Source: Pseudarthrobacter sulfonivorans
GTDB lineage: Bacteria; Actinomycetota; Actinomycetes; Actinomycetales; Micrococcaceae
Direction of reading: 5' to 3'
DNA length: 64,000 bases
Assembly (NCBI RefSeq): GCF_014712225.1
Contig: NZ_JACXBW010000005.1
Span: 186,001-250,000, forward strand
Positions 1-9,729 of this stretch are shown here, piece by piece. The translations under genes and the position numbers were made by a program. The notes under the pieces are model-generated. The model was not told the origin of the DNA and ran no database searches. It saw only the letters and a list, made by a program, of their open reading frames with translations. Positions within the stretch are counted from its first letter, which is position 1. Every line of letters starts with the position of its first letter.

Positions 1-1
1 C

Positions 2-715
2 CTGCAGAAGTTCAAGTACGTCATCAAGAACACGGCCGATGCCTGGGGCAAGTCCGTGACTTTCATGCCGAAGCCGGTCTTCGGTGACAACGGCTCGGGC
101 ATGCACTGCCACCAGTCGCTGTGGACCAACGGCGAACCGCTGTTCTACGACGAAAAGGGCTACGCCGGCCTGTCCGACATGGCACGCTGGTACATCGGCG
201 GCCTGCTGAAGCACTCCGACGCAGTGCTGGCCTTCACCAACCCGACGGTGAACTCGTACCGCCGCCTGGTCAAGGGTTTCGAAGCCCCGGTCAACATGGT
301 TTACTCGCAGGGCAACCGCTCCGCCGGTATCCGCATCCCGATCACGGGTTCCAACCCGAAGGCCAAGCGCATCGAATTCCGCGCTCCCGACCCGTCCTCC
401 AACCCGTACCTGGCCTTCGCTGCCCAGCTGATGGCCGGCATTGACGGCATCCGCAACCGCATCGAACCGCCCGCCCCCATCGACAAGGACCTCTACGAGC
501 TCCCCGCCGAGGAAGCCAAGGACATCCCCAAGGCTCCGGGCAGCCTGGAAGAGGCCCTCGAGGCACTCCGCGAGGACAATGAGTTCCTGCAGGCCGGTGG
601 CGTGTTCACCCAGGACCTGATCGACACCTGGATCGAGTACAAGTACGAGTACGAGATCCGCCCGCTGTCCCTGCGCCCGAACCCGTACGAGTTCGAGCTC
701 TACTACGGCGTCTAG
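2..715 (+). CDS. glnA: glutamine synthetase type I (GlnA1), C-terminal part
   Basis: Ligates ammonia to glutamate using ATP; a cytoplasmic dodecamer and the main nitrogen-assimilation enzyme. The frame is open from the window edge, so the N-terminal half is missing; 237 residues are visible. Seen: the NRSAGIRIP region, the [17 protein letters not shown] segment of the glutamate/ATP site, and DKDLYELP, whose Tyr codon (494-496) is the conserved adenylylation tyrosine of GS-I. It ends in the family-typical YEFELYYGV. The GlnE adenylyltransferase that would modify this Tyr is encoded at 5116-8127, and a second GS follows it, as in M. tuberculosis glnA1-glnE-glnA2. No frame damage. The identification is firm; the true start lies outside the window. 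Confidence 0.97.
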   Translation: MQKFKYVIKNTADAWGKSVTFMPKPVFGDNGSGMHCHQSLWTNGEPLFYDEKGYAGLSDMARWYIGGLLKHSDAVLAFTNPTVNSYRRLVKGFEAPVNMVYSQGNRSAGIRIPITGSNPKAKRIEFRAPDPSSNPYLAFAAQLMAGIDGIRNRIEPPAPIDKDLYELPAEEAKDIPKAPGSLEEALEALREDNEFLQAGGVFTQDLIDTWIEYKYEYEIRPLSLRPNPYEFELYYGV

Positions 716-771
716 CATTATTTCGCGGCAAGAGCGGCCGTAGCCCGCAGACAGTCCGAAAAAATCGAGTT

Positions 772-817
772 ACAGCAAGGCCGGTCCCCTGCACCACCCG
801 GGGCCGGCCTTTGCTGT
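772..817 (+). terminator. hairpin downstream of glnA1
   Basis: ACAGCAAGGCCGG-T-CCCC (772-788) pairs with GGGGCCGGCCTTTGCTGT (800-817) with small bulges, giving a very stable GC-rich stem 57 bp past the glnA stop. There is no clear U-run, so it may be a stem-only actinobacterial terminator or an mRNA 3' stabiliser. The rest of the 716-1059 gap holds no credible gene. It contains a short CCACATG...CATGTGG inverted repeat near 909-936 and the Shine-Dalgarno of the next gene. Confidence 0.55.
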
Positions 818-1059
818 GGCCGGATTCGCCCGGCCGGATCGGCGAAACCGCAGGTCAGCCTGCCGCCGCCGCGCCCCCGACGGCCGCCCGCGTGCTCTCC
901 CTTGTGGGCCACATGCACCGGGTGTGGCCCATGTGGTCGGCGCCGGTAAATTGCCGGGTCCCCCGCGGTGCCATGCCGAGCAATTGGCTATTTACAGCGC
1001 CTCAGCGGGCGCCGTAAGGTGCTCACCTAGCAAAGTGTGGACATCCTTGAGAAGGGAAG

Positions 1060-1803
1060 ATGAGCACCATGACAAGGAGCAAGATTGCCGTAACGGCCCT
1101 GGCCGCCGCGAGCTTGGCCTTCGCCTTGCTGGCCGGCGGCCCCGCCGTGGCGGCCCAGGCCGCCGACAAACCGCTGATTGGCCTGACCTTCGACGACGGG
1201 CCCTCGCCCCAGCGCACCGCGTTCGTCCTGGACGTCCTCAAGCAGAAAGGCGTCAAGGCGACGTTCTTCCTCGAGGGCTCCCACGCCCAGCAGTACCCCG
1301 ACCTCGTCCGCCGGATCAAGGCCGAGGGCCATGTCATCGGAAACCACTCCTGGGACCACGCCAACTTCCCCGACATCACCCAAGCGGCGCAGAAGCAGCA
1401 GATCGACCGCACCAACAACGCCATCAAGGCCGCCACCGGCGAGGCGCCCAAGCTCATGCGCTTCCCGTTCGGCAACAGCACCTCCTACTCCCTGAACTAC
1501 ATCAAGACCATCGGCATGACCGGCGGAATCCTCTGGCGCTGGCATATCGGCCAGCCCGGTGACTTTGAGTGCCCCGGCGCGGCCGGCGTTCAGAAGTATG
1601 TGATGGACGAGGCGGCACCCGGCGCGATCATCCTGCTCCATGACGCCGAGGACGTCCTGTCCTGCCCCTCGTCGCAGTGGACCTACCTGGCCAAAACCAT
1701 CGACGCACTGCGGGCGAAGGGCTACGAGTTCGGGGTGGTCGCCCCCTCCACCAGGGCCAACCCGCTCAACGAGGGCTCACCGGCCGTCGTGGTAGCACCC
1801 TAG
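1060..1803 (+). CDS. secreted polysaccharide deacetylase (NodB homology)
   Basis: Predicted metal-dependent N-deacetylase of cell-wall or chitin-like glycans, exported. Residues 1-36 form a signal peptide (basic start, hydrophobic Ala/Leu core, AQA-type cleavage site). The NodB motifs are visible: TFDDGPSP (residues 43-50, catalytic and metal Asp), HSWDH (96-100, the two metal His), RFPFG (arginine motif) and LLHDA (catalytic His motif). At 247 residues it is a single-domain member. The start is slightly ambiguous: ATG 1060 sits only 2 nt after AAGGGA, while ATG 1069 has an 11-nt spacing. It is monocistronic and followed by a strong hairpin at 1883. The substrate cannot be told from sequence. 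Confidence 0.9.
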   Translation: MSTMTRSKIAVTALAAASLAFALLAGGPAVAAQAADKPLIGLTFDDGPSPQRTAFVLDVLKQKGVKATFFLEGSHAQQYPDLVRRIKAEGHVIGNHSWDHANFPDITQAAQKQQIDRTNNAIKAATGEAPKLMRFPFGNSTSYSLNYIKTIGMTGGILWRWHIGQPGDFECPGAAGVQKYVMDEAAPGAIILLHDAEDVLSCPSSQWTYLAKTIDALRAKGYEFGVVAPSTRANPLNEGSPAVVVAP

Positions 1804-1882
1804 GCCCTCGCCCGGCCGCCGGCTTAGTCCGCGCGGCAGGCCTTCTCAAGGGCACAAATATCCCGGCACACTTCAGTCCGAC

Positions 1883-1937
1883 GAAGTCCGCCCGGAGAGC
1901 CGGCATCCATGCTGAGCCGTCCGGGCGGACTTCTTTT
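1883..1937 (+). terminator. intrinsic terminator after the deacetylase gene
   Basis: A perfect 13-bp inverted repeat (1883-1895 with 1921-1933), 25-nt loop, then TTTTAAT. The stem is GC-rich and followed by a T-run on the plus strand. The remainder of the 1804-2129 gap shows nothing I can support as a gene or regulatory site. Confidence 0.75.
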
Positions 1938-2129
1938 AATCCGGCAGGTTTGGCGAAAGGTGGAGGCTGGCTCCAGACGTGCTGAGACCAAGAGCCAGCC
2001 CCCTGACATGTGCTCCCCCGGACGAAGACTTTCAAGCCTTCCCCCCAACAAGGACTGAAGAACACCGCCACCCACATGATGGGTCAATGTGCGCCCGGAG
2101 GCAATGTTGTGGCTGCGTGTCTGGCCGAA

Positions 2130-2651
2130 TTATCCCCTGAAGGCGCGGAACATGATCCGTTGGGGCCCGGAACTCCCGCCCAGGTATTGTCCCTTGTCCA
2201 CGAATCCTGCGTTCCGGTAGGCGGCCAGGCCGGCAGGGTTGCCCTCATTGACTGAAAGTACGACGCCGGCCTGACCGCCGCCGTGCCTCGCTGTCAGTTG
2301 CGCGGCTGCCGCCACTGCCGCGGCCGCCGCGAGCCGCCCCAGTCCCCTTCCCTGGTGCCGACGGTCGATCGCGAACCCGCGCAGCAACCAGGCGGATTCG
2401 TCATCCGGCCAGCCGGCGAGGGTTGCCGCGCCTGTCTGCAGTGTCAGGATACCGACGGCGATCCCGTTGGAGTCAATGGCGTAAGGATGCCGGCTATCCT
2501 CTTCCAAGCCCACAAGTGCCATGCGCAGGGGTTCATCCACGTAGCTCCGCTGGTCGGCGGTGACTTCGAGTTCGGCAATCTCCCCCAGCTTCACGGCGCG
2601 GGCGTCGTCGTCGACATCCTTCAGCGGCAGCAGCCACACGTTTTCAGGCAT
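2130..2651 (-). CDS. GNAT-family N-acetyltransferase
   Basis: Predicted acetyl-CoA-dependent acyltransferase, 173 residues, substrate unknown. The GNAT acetyl-CoA loop is visible as RGFAIDRRHQGRGLGRLA (Q/R-x-x-G-x-G), and the C-terminal half has the usual N-P-A-G-L-A-A-Y-R-N-A-G-F signature (GNPAGLAAYRNAGF). I use the start at MPENVWLL (2651); upstream extension of the frame runs into the ABC transporter gene and has atypical composition. It lies 79 bp downstream of the amino-acid ABC transporter ATPase on the same strand and may be co-transcribed. Confidence 0.85.
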   Translation of the reverse strand: MPENVWLLPLKDVDDDARAVKLGEIAELEVTADQRSYVDEPLRMALVGLEEDSRHPYAIDSNGIAVGILTLQTGAATLAGWPDDESAWLLRGFAIDRRHQGRGLGRLAAAAAVAAAAQLTARHGGGQAGVVLSVNEGNPAGLAAYRNAGFVDKGQYLGGSSGPQRIMFRAFRG

Positions 2652-2730
2652 CACAGTAGCCTGCCCAACGCATTGCCGTGTCCTCGCTCCCGCGCACGCC
2701 GGAGCGGGCCGTCCCGTACCGGTCTCAGGA

Positions 2731-3480
2731 TCAAAGAACCTTGGACAGGAAGTCCTGGGTCCGCTGTTGCTGCGGGTTTCCGAACAGCTGCTCCGGCTTC
2801 CCCTGCTCGCAGATGACACCGTCCGCCATGAAAAGCACACGGTCGGCGACCTCGCGGGCGAAGCCCATTTCATGCGTCACCAATACCATGGTCATGCCTT
2901 CGGCAGCCAGGTCCTTGATGACCTGCAGCACCTCGCCCACCATCTCGGGGTCGAGCGCGGATGTAGCTTCATCGAAAAGCATGATGTCCGGGTTCATGGC
3001 CAGCGCCCTGGCGATCGCCACGCGCTGCTTTTGGCCGCCGGACAGCGACGCCGGCCGGGAGTCGGCTTTCTCGGCCAGTCCGACACGTTCCAGCAGCTTC
3101 AGGGCGTTTGCCCGGGCCTCGTCCTTGCCCTGCTTCTTCGATTCCACCGGTGCCAGCATGATGTTCTCAATAACGGACATGTGAGGAAAAAGGTTGAAGT
3201 GCTGGAAGACCATGCCGATGTGGCGGCGAACCTCGTTGATGTCCACTTTGGGATCCGACACGTCGAAACCATCCACGGTGACGTGGCCGGCGGTGATGTC
3301 CTCGAGCTTGTTCAGGCAGCGCAGGAATGTGGATTTGCCTGAGCCGGAGGGACCGATCACGCAAACCACCTCGCCTTCCGCAACCTCCGCGTTGATGCCT
3401 TTGAGGACCTCATGCGCCCCGAAGGACTTCTTGAGGTCCCTGACCGAGATCTTGCTGGCGGCACTTACTGCTGTGCTCAT
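2731..3480 (-). CDS. polar amino-acid (glutamine/glutamate-type) ABC transporter ATPase
   Basis: ATP-hydrolysing subunit of a polar amino-acid importer, on the cytoplasmic membrane face. Motifs: Walker [11 protein letters not shown]-loop [11 protein letters not shown], signature LSGGQKQR, Walker [15 protein letters not shown], and switch His in LVTHEMG. The 249-residue length and the [14 protein letters not shown] wording are typical of GlnQ/HisP-like proteins. Its start overlaps the stop of the upstream permease fusion by an ATGA, so translation is coupled. Its place between glutamine synthetase genes suggests glutamine or glutamate as substrate, but that is inference. Confidence 0.93.
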   Translation of the reverse strand: MSTAVSAASKISVRDLKKSFGAHEVLKGINAEVAEGEVVCVIGPSGSGKSTFLRCLNKLEDITAGHVTVDGFDVSDPKVDINEVRRHIGMVFQHFNLFPHMSVIENIMLAPVESKKQGKDEARANALKLLERVGLAEKADSRPASLSGGQKQRVAIARALAMNPDIMLFDEATSALDPEMVGEVLQVIKDLAAEGMTMVLVTHEMGFAREVADRVLFMADGVICEQGKPEQLFGNPQQQRTQDFLSKVL

Positions 3481-4991
3481 TTGTTGAACCTCTTATCTGC
3501 CACGTTGGCCAGTTTGGTCAAGAGCATGATCACCACGAAGTACAGAACAGCCACAATCAGCAGCGTTTCGGTAATCCGGAAGTTCCCGGCGTAGATCTGC
3601 TGGCCTTGGTAGAGGAGTTCGGCGAAGCCGATGGCGAGCAGCAGCGAGCTGTCCTTGAGCATGATGATCAGCTGGTTGATCAGGGAGGGCGTCATGATTT
3701 TGAAGGCCTGCGGGACAACGACCTTCTGCATGGACTTGGCGTAGCCGAGGCCCAGGCTGCGGCTGGCTTCGAGCTGGCCCGGGTCCACGGACTGGATGGA
3801 TCCGCGGACGATTTCCGTGATGTAGGCACCTGAGTTGAGGCTCAGGGTCAGCACGCCCGCCACCCAGATGTCGATCGGCTGGCCGGTCAGCTGCGGGACG
3901 CCGAAGTAGAAGAAGAAAGCCCACACCAGCAACGGGGTTCCGCGGAAGACGCTGACAAAGGTCGTCGCAATGCCACGGAGCAGCACGCTGGTGGAGATCT
4001 TCAGGAAACCCATGAAGAGACCGATCAGCATGGCGATCGCGAAGGAGATGGCCGTCACCAGCACGGTGTTGCCAAGTCCCTTCATGAGCGCGGGGAAGCT
4101 ATTGACCAGCAGGTCCCAGAAGCTGGACGGGGTAGCCTGGGTCGGGTCCTTGAGGTACTTGTCCAGAATTTCCTGGTATTTGCCGGTGGACTTCAGCTCC
4201 CCCAAGCCAGTGTTAAAGGCCTGCAGCAATTCCGGGTTCTGGCCCTTGTTGACGGCGAAGCCGTAGGAGCCACCCTTCTCCTTCTCTGTCACGGCCTTCA
4301 GCCCGTTGTTCTGGCTGATGCCGTACGCCAGGACCGGGTAGTCGTCGAAGACGGCGACAGCGTTCCCGGACTTCACGAGCTCGTACATGGTGGCGGACTG
4401 GTCCAGGGACTTGACCGTGAAGCCGTACTTGTCCGCGATGGACTTGGCGAAGGTTTCGCCCTCGCTGCCGGTCTTGGCCGTGACCGTCTTGCCCTTGAGG
4501 TCCTCGTAACCCTTAATGTCCGAGTTGGACTTGGCGACGGCCATCTGGACGCCCGACTCGAAATAGGGGTCGGAGAAATCGTAAATCTGCTTGCGGGGCT
4601 CGGTGATGGACATTCCGGCGATCACACCGTCCACCTGGTTGGAGGAGAGCGCCTGGAGTGCGGCGTTGAAGCCGAGCGACTTGATCTCGACGGCGAATCC
4701 CTGCTTCTTCGCGATCTCCTGGATGATGTCCATGTCGATGCCGGTCAGGTCACCGCCGGCATCGCGGAACTCGAACGGGGCGAATGTGGTGTCCGTGCCA
4801 ATGACAAAGGTCTTGCCCGAGAGGCTCGTCGACGCGGTGGCCGGCGCTGAACCGATGGTGGCCGCGGTGGCGTGTGCCGGCGCGGCCGAGGCGCCGACGG
4901 CACCGAAGAACATGGCGGCAATAGCCAGCAACGCTCCGATGACTGTGGCCGTCCGGTGCCTGACGGCCCCGGTCTGCTGGAGTCTGGACAA
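3477..4991 (-). CDS. fused amino-acid substrate-binding protein and permease
   Basis: One 504-residue chain combines a signal peptide (residues 1-41), a type-3 periplasmic binding domain (about 55-285, beginning [16 protein letters not shown]) and an ABC permease domain (about 295-504, with about five membrane helices). The permease EAA loop is around [17 protein letters not shown], near residue 410. The binding domain therefore stays tethered outside the membrane instead of being a free lipoprotein. The frame is intact, so this is a real fusion as in GlnP-type importers, not a sequencing error. The start is TTG. It partners with the ATPase at 2731. Substrate glutamine/glutamate is inferred from family and from the adjacent glnE/glnA2. 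Confidence 0.9.
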   Translation of the reverse strand: MSRLQQTGAVRHRTATVIGALLAIAAMFFGAVGASAAPAHATAATIGSAPATASTSLSGKTFVIGTDTTFAPFEFRDAGGDLTGIDMDIIQEIAKKQGFAVEIKSLGFNAALQALSSNQVDGVIAGMSITEPRKQIYDFSDPYFESGVQMAVAKSNSDIKGYEDLKGKTVTAKTGSEGETFAKSIADKYGFTVKSLDQSATMYELVKSGNAVAVFDDYPVLAYGISQNNGLKAVTEKEKGGSYGFAVNKGQNPELLQAFNTGLGELKSTGKYQEILDKYLKDPTQATPSSFWDLLVNSFPALMKGLGNTVLVTAISFAIAMLIGLFMGFLKISTSVLLRGIATTFVSVFRGTPLLVWAFFFYFGVPQLTGQPIDIWVAGVLTLSLNSGAYITEIVRGSIQSVDPGQLEASRSLGLGYAKSMQKVVVPQAFKIMTPSLINQLIIMLKDSSLLLAIGFAELLYQGQQIYAGNFRITETLLIVAVLYFVVIMLLTKLANVADKRFNK

Positions 4992-5021
4992 GTTCTAACA
5001 ACCCCTAGGTAAAGTGCGGCG

Positions 5022-5039
5022 GCCGGTCCTTGGACCGGC
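5022..5039. terminator. palindrome between glnE and the ABC transporter operon
   Basis: GCCGGTCC, two bases, GGACCGGC: a perfect 8-bp inverted repeat in the 124-bp gap between the glnE stop (5116) and the ABC transporter start (4991). On the minus strand it is followed by a moderately T-containing stretch. It may end the glnA2-glnE transcript. A pair of CCCCTAG words flanks it. Confidence 0.4.
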
Positions 5040-5115
5040 AAACTGACCCCTAGAGGTTACCCGCATTTCGCGGCTGTCATCACCGGCGCGCCCGCCGGGC
5101 GGACTTGTCCGGCCG

Positions 5116-8100
5116 CTAATGACCGTAGAAAACCCTCTCGAAGACCGCCCTGGCACGCCGGCTCAGGCGCAGGTAATCCTCCTCCAATGCGGCAGCGTGG
5201 CCAGGTTCGTAGCCGCACCAGCGCGCCACGGCTTCAAGGTCCCGCCGTGAGGACGGCAGCAGGTCCGAGGCCCGGCCGCTCCAGATGACGTTGGCAGAAC
5301 GGATCCGGCTGGCCAGGCGCCACGAATCCGCCAGGAGTTTCGCATCAGCCACGGAGAGCAGGCCCAGGGACGCCGCAGCGTCCAGGGCCTCCACAGTGGA
5401 CGTCGTCCGCAGCTCCGGGTGCTTCCCTGCGTGCTGGAGCTGCAGGAGCTGGACCAGCCATTCGACGTCGCTCAGTCCCCCGCGCCCCAGTTTCAGGTGG
5501 CGTGCAGGATCCGCCCCGCGCGGCAGCCGCTCCGCCTCCACCCGGGCCTTAACCCTGCGCACCTCGCGGACGTCGTGCTCGGAAATCTTTTCCGGGTATC
5601 TGATCGGATCGATGAGGGCCACGAAATCACTGGCCAGGGAATCGTCCCCGGCCATCGGGCGCGCCCGCAGCAAGGCCTGAGCCTCCCAGACCAGGGACCA
5701 CCGGCGGTAGTACTCGGCGAAGGAATCCAGGGAACGCACCATGGCGCCGTTCTTCCCCTCGGGACGAAGATCCGCATCCATCTGCAGGACCCGTTCGGCC
5801 ATGATGGCAGGCTTCAGCGGCTGCGTCAGGAGGCTGGAAACCTTGGAGACGATGCGGGCGGCCTGCTCCTGGGCTTCCTCCTCCGTGAAGCCGGGCAGGG
5901 CCCGGTGAACGTACATCACATCGGCATCGGAGCCGTACCCGATCTCGCGCCCGCCCTGCCGTCCCATGGCAACGATCAGCATGGCGGTCTTGAGCGGGCC
6001 CTTCGCAGACACGATGCCTTCGGCTACCCGCAGGGCACCCAGCACTGCTGCCCGGTCCGTGTCCGCCAGGGCTGCGCCAACCTCCTCCTGGTTGAGCAGT
6101 CCCGCAGAGTCGGCGATCGCTATGCGCAGGATCTCCCGGCGCCGGATCAGGCGGATCAGCCGCATGGCGCTTTCCGGATCGGAATGGCGCGACATCTTGG
6201 CGGTAATTTCCTGCCATTGGGCTTCGAAACCCAGCGGTGCGAGGTCCTTGTTCGTTCCCAGCCAGGCCACCGACTCCGGCGAGACCTCCAATAAGTCCGC
6301 GATCAGGCGGGAGTTGGAGAGAACGTGGCACAGCCGCTCGGCCGCGGCCGTGGAGTCACGGAGCATACCCAGATACCAGTGTGTGGTTCCGAGCGCTTCG
6401 CTGACCCGCCGAAACGCGAGGAGTCCCGCATCAGGATCAACCCCTTCGGCGAGCCAGTCCAGCAGGATGGGCAACAGCTGGCGTTGCAGGGCGGCGCGTC
6501 GGCTGACGCCGGCTGTCAGCGCCTCGATGTGCCGCATGGCTCCCTTGGGGTCAAGGTAACCCAGGGCAGCGAGGCGGCCCTGGGCCGCCTCGGGCGTCAG
6601 CCTCGCATCTTCGGTGCTGAGTTTGGCGGCCGTGTTAAGCAGCGGACGGTAGAAAATGCGTTCATGCAGCTCGCGGACGGACCTCTTGGTTTTCTGCCAC
6701 TGTGCGAGCAGGGCGTCCGAATGCGGACGGTCGGTGGAGAACGGCCCAAGCACTGCCTTGGCCAGCGCGCGCAGGGCCGGTTCACTGACTGGCATGAGGT
6801 GCGTACGGCGGAGCTGGAACAGCTGGATCCGGTGCTCCAGGAGCCGGAGGTAGCGGTAGGCCTGGTCGAAGGCCGCGGCGTCGGACCGGCCAATGTAGCC
6901 CCCCGCAGACAGTGCCGCTATCGCCGAAGTCGTATCCCTGCGGCGAAGCGATTCATCGGATTTTCCGTGCACCAGCTGAAGCAGCTGGACGGTGAACTCA
7001 ACGTCCCGGAGACCGCCCCGGCCGAGCTTGATCTGGCGCTGCTCCTCGGCTGCGGGAATGTGTTCGGTAACCCGGCGGCGCATCGCCTGCACTGATTCGA
7101 CGAAGCCCTCCCGCCCGGCTGAACTCCAGATGAGCGGCGCCACCGCGTTTTCGTAGCGTTCCCCAAGTTCCCTGTCCCCCGCGATGGTGCGGGCCTTCAG
7201 CAGCGCCTGGAACTCCCAGCTCTCGGCCCAGCGGGCGTAGTAGCTCTCGTGGGACGCGAGGGTCCGCACCAGCGGCCCGGACTTGCCCTCCGGCCGCAGG
7301 TTGGCGTCCACCTCCCAGAGGCCCGGCTCCCGCGCCACCGAGGAAATCGCCCGGGAGATGCCGGCGGCCAGGGCCGTACCGATCGTGCTGGCCCGGGCAT
7401 CGTCCAGCTCTCCGGCGTCGATCACATAGATAACGTCGACGTCGGAGATGTAATTCAGTTCGCGGGCCCCGCATTTGCCCATTCCGATGACGGTCAAGCC
7501 AACGGCCGCCACTTCCGCTGCGCTGAACTTCTCTGCCGCCTCCGCCCGGGATACCGCCAGGGCAGCCTCGATGGCGGCCCCTGCAAGGTCGGCCAGTTCG
7601 GCTCCGACGGCGGGCATGAAGTCCAGCGGGTCCGCGGCGCAGAGGTCCTTGACTGCCAGGTCCACTACCCCGCGGCGGTAGGCCGTTCGTAACGCGGCAT
7701 AGGCGTCGGAGCCGGTTATCCCGGCCAGCGGCCTGGCCGACCTTGAGTCTGCCCGGACGGATGAGAGAAGAGCTGCCCGGAGCTGCTCCGGGTCTGCCTG
7801 CAGCGGTTCCGGACTGGCGGTGACCTCGAAGGCCACCAGGTGTTCCGGATGCCGGATCAGGAATTCACCCAAAGCCTCCGAGGCGCCCAGGACGCGGTAA
7901 AGCGGCTCGCTGGTCTCCGGGTCCGCAGCAGCCAGCTCCCGGAGGGCCGGGTGTTTCTCGATCAGGCGGACCAGGGACTGCAGCGCGACGTCGGGGTTTG
8001 CGGCCATCTGCAGGCCCGCAAAGACCCTCTCCGGGTCCAGGCCTTCCAGTTCGGGGGCAGCCAGGAACCTCCCGCCCTTCTCCAGGTCACTGAAGCCGGC

Positions 8101-8127
8101 AGAGATGAGGCGGCGGGCGAGGCTCAC
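5116..8127 (-). CDS. glnE: bifunctional glutamine synthetase adenylyltransferase/adenylyl-removing enzyme
   Basis: Adenylylates and deadenylylates the conserved Tyr of GlnA1, switching glutamine synthetase off and on with nitrogen status. At 1003 residues it carries both nucleotidyltransferase halves. The N-terminal one contains GMGKCGARELNYISDVDV, the C-terminal one AMGRQGGREIGYGSDADVMY; both keep the G-x2-G-x3-(L/I)-x-Y-x-SD-x-D catalytic pattern. Each is followed by a LRDVEFTVQLLQL- or LSDVEWLVQLLQL-type helix. It starts with GTG 9 nt after the glnA2 stop, so glnA2-glnE form an operon. Confidence 0.97.
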   Translation of the reverse strand: MSLARRLISAGFSDLEKGGRFLAAPELEGLDPERVFAGLQMAANPDVALQSLVRLIEKHPALRELAAADPETSEPLYRVLGASEALGEFLIRHPEHLVAFEVTASPEPLQADPEQLRAALLSSVRADSRSARPLAGITGSDAYAALRTAYRRGVVDLAVKDLCAADPLDFMPAVGAELADLAGAAIEAALAVSRAEAAEKFSAAEVAAVGLTVIGMGKCGARELNYISDVDVIYVIDAGELDDARASTIGTALAAGISRAISSVAREPGLWEVDANLRPEGKSGPLVRTLASHESYYARWAESWEFQALLKARTIAGDRELGERYENAVAPLIWSSAGREGFVESVQAMRRRVTEHIPAAEEQRQIKLGRGGLRDVEFTVQLLQLVHGKSDESLRRRDTTSAIAALSAGGYIGRSDAAAFDQAYRYLRLLEHRIQLFQLRRTHLMPVSEPALRALAKAVLGPFSTDRPHSDALLAQWQKTKRSVRELHERIFYRPLLNTAAKLSTEDARLTPEAAQGRLAALGYLDPKGAMRHIEALTAGVSRRAALQRQLLPILLDWLAEGVDPDAGLLAFRRVSEALGTTHWYLGMLRDSTAAAERLCHVLSNSRLIADLLEVSPESVAWLGTNKDLAPLGFEAQWQEITAKMSRHSDPESAMRLIRLIRRREILRIAIADSAGLLNQEEVGAALADTDRAAVLGALRVAEGIVSAKGPLKTAMLIVAMGRQGGREIGYGSDADVMYVHRALPGFTEEEAQEQAARIVSKVSSLLTQPLKPAIMAERVLQMDADLRPEGKNGAMVRSLDSFAEYYRRWSLVWEAQALLRARPMAGDDSLASDFVALIDPIRYPEKISEHDVREVRRVKARVEAERLPRGADPARHLKLGRGGLSDVEWLVQLLQLQHAGKHPELRTTSTVEALDAAASLGLLSVADAKLLADSWRLASRIRSANVIWSGRASDLLPSSRRDLEAVARWCGYEPGHAAALEEDYLRLSRRARAVFERVFYGH

Positions 8128-8136
8128 CGCTGCCGC

Positions 8137-9477
8137 CTAGAGGATGCCGAGGTTGCGCTGCAGTTCGTAGGGCGTCACCTGGAGCCGGTAGTCCTGCCAC
8201 TCGGCCCGCTTGTTGCGCAGGAAGTGTTCATAGACCTGTTCGCCCAGAATCTGCGGCATCAGTTCCGATTCCTCCATGCTCCTAATCGCGTCGTGGAGGC
8301 TGGCGGGCAGCGGATCATGCCCCATGGCCCGCCGTTCAGCCGAGCTCAACGACCAGACGTCATCCTCCGCCGCTGCCGGCAGTTCGTAACCTTCCTCGAT
8401 GCCCTTCAGGCCCGCGCCCAGCAGGACCGCGTACGCGAGGTAGGGATTGGCCGCGGAATCGATTCCGCGGTATTCGATGCGGGCTGACTGGCCCTTGCCC
8501 GGCTTGTACAGCGGCACCCGGACCAGCGCGGAACGGTTGTTGTGACCCCAGCTCAGGTAGCTTGGGGCTTCGCCGCCGCCCCAAAGACGCTTGTACGAGT
8601 TGACGAACTGGTTGGTCACCGCCGTGAACTCCGGGGCGTGCTTCAGAATGCCGGCGATAAACTGGCGCGCCGTCTTGGAGAGCTGGAACTCTGCGCCGGC
8701 CTCGTAGAACGCGTTCGCGTCGCCTTCAAACAGCGAGAAGTGGGTGTGCATGCCGGACCCCGGGTGCTCGGTGAAGGGCTTCGGCATGAAGGTGGCATAG
8801 GTGCCCTGCTGCAGGGCCACCTCTTTGATGACAGTCCGGAACGTCATGATGTTGTCCGCTGTCTGGAGGGCATCAGCGTAGCGGAGATCGATCTCGTTCT
8901 GGCCCGGCCCGGCTTCATGGTGGCTGAACTCCACCGAAATGCCAACGGATTCCAGCATGGTCACCGCGGTCCGGCGGAAATCCTGGGCCACGCCACCGGG
9001 CACGTGGTCGAAGTAGCCTCCTTCATCCACCGGAATGGGTGAGCCGTCGGGGCCAGGCTCCTGGGACTTCAGGAGGTAGAACTCAATCTCGGGGTGCGTA
9101 TAGCACGTGAACCCCATGTCTGCAGCCTTCGCCAGCGTGCGCTTGAGGACGTTTCGCGGATCCGCGGAGGACGGTTCACCGTCCGGGGTCAGGATGTCGC
9201 AGAACATACGGGACGTCTGTTCGGTCTCACCGCGCCACGGCAGGATTTGGAAGGTGGACGGATCCGGCTGTGCCAGCATGTCCGATTCGAAGACCCTGGC
9301 CAGGCCTTCGATGGATGAGCCGTCGAAGCCGAGGCCCTCTTCGAAGGCACCCTCAACCTCGGCCGGCGCCAGTGCCACCGACTTAAGCGAACCTACGACG
9401 TCGGTGAACCACAGACGTACGAACCGTATGTCGCGCTCCTCGATTGTGCGCAGGACAAACTCTTGCTGGCGGTCCAT
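8137..9477 (-). CDS. glnA2: glutamine synthetase GlnA2 (type I)
   Basis: A second GS-I paralogue, 446 residues, the same length as M. tuberculosis GlnA2 and very similar at the start (MDRQQEFVLRTIEERDIRF). Active-site wording is present: EIEFYLL, EFSHHEAGPGQNEIDLRYADAL, and NRSALVRVP for the ATP/glutamate site. I chose the start at 9477, preceded by the Shine-Dalgarno-like GGAGAAGAGG, over the in-frame ATG at 9498. In place of the GlnA1 adenylylation context DLYELPAEE it has EGYELPAAAED, so control by GlnE is uncertain. GlnA2 is usually minor for ammonia assimilation in actinobacteria. A GlnR-like box lies at 9593-9608. Confidence 0.95.
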   Translation of the reverse strand: MDRQQEFVLRTIEERDIRFVRLWFTDVVGSLKSVALAPAEVEGAFEEGLGFDGSSIEGLARVFESDMLAQPDPSTFQILPWRGETEQTSRMFCDILTPDGEPSSADPRNVLKRTLAKAADMGFTCYTHPEIEFYLLKSQEPGPDGSPIPVDEGGYFDHVPGGVAQDFRRTAVTMLESVGISVEFSHHEAGPGQNEIDLRYADALQTADNIMTFRTVIKEVALQQGTYATFMPKPFTEHPGSGMHTHFSLFEGDANAFYEAGAEFQLSKTARQFIAGILKHAPEFTAVTNQFVNSYKRLWGGGEAPSYLSWGHNNRSALVRVPLYKPGKGQSARIEYRGIDSAANPYLAYAVLLGAGLKGIEEGYELPAAAEDDVWSLSSAERRAMGHDPLPASLHDAIRSMEESELMPQILGEQVYEHFLRNKRAEWQDYRLQVTPYELQRNLGIL

Positions 9478-9592
9478 GGGGGCCTCTTCTCCGGTCAACG
9501 TTCATGCCCCGGTTCCGCGGAAGCGGCAGCCGGCAGCAGTTCATCACCACTTTACTAAGCAATCCATCCCGATGCGGGAGCCGCCGCCGCAC

Positions 9593-9608
9593 GTAACACA
9601 GGGTTAAC
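9593..9608. promoter_or_regulatory. possible GlnR-type box upstream of glnA2
   Basis: GTAAC-N6-TTAAC, which also satisfies the AC-N9-AC spacing described for actinobacterial GlnR sites, 116 bp upstream of the glnA2 start and 134 bp before panB. Only one a/b pair is visible. The assignment rests on motif form and on glnA2 being a nitrogen gene. Confidence 0.4.
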
Positions 9609-9729
9609 ATCGCAACGCAGGGCGATCGTGCAAACCAGCGGCCCAATCGCCCCGTCCGGCGCCGAGGTTATGATGCGTATCACAGCGCGCGCGGCTGCAA
9701 GCGGGTGGCTAGGACCGTCTGTGCCGCAC

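Noticed and set aside
811..1017. 68-codon open frame in the glnA1-deacetylase gap
   Set aside because: No ribosome-binding site, atypical composition, overlaps a hairpin, and resembles no protein I know.
3477..4991. Possible frameshift or assembly error joining a binding-protein gene and a permease gene
   Set aside because: The frame is continuous with a sensible linker, both domains are intact, and such fusions are known in polar amino-acid importers.
5001..5058. GlnR box upstream of the amino-acid ABC transporter
   Set aside because: GTAACC and CCCCTAG words are present, but no GTNAC-N6-GAAAC-like pair with correct spacing.
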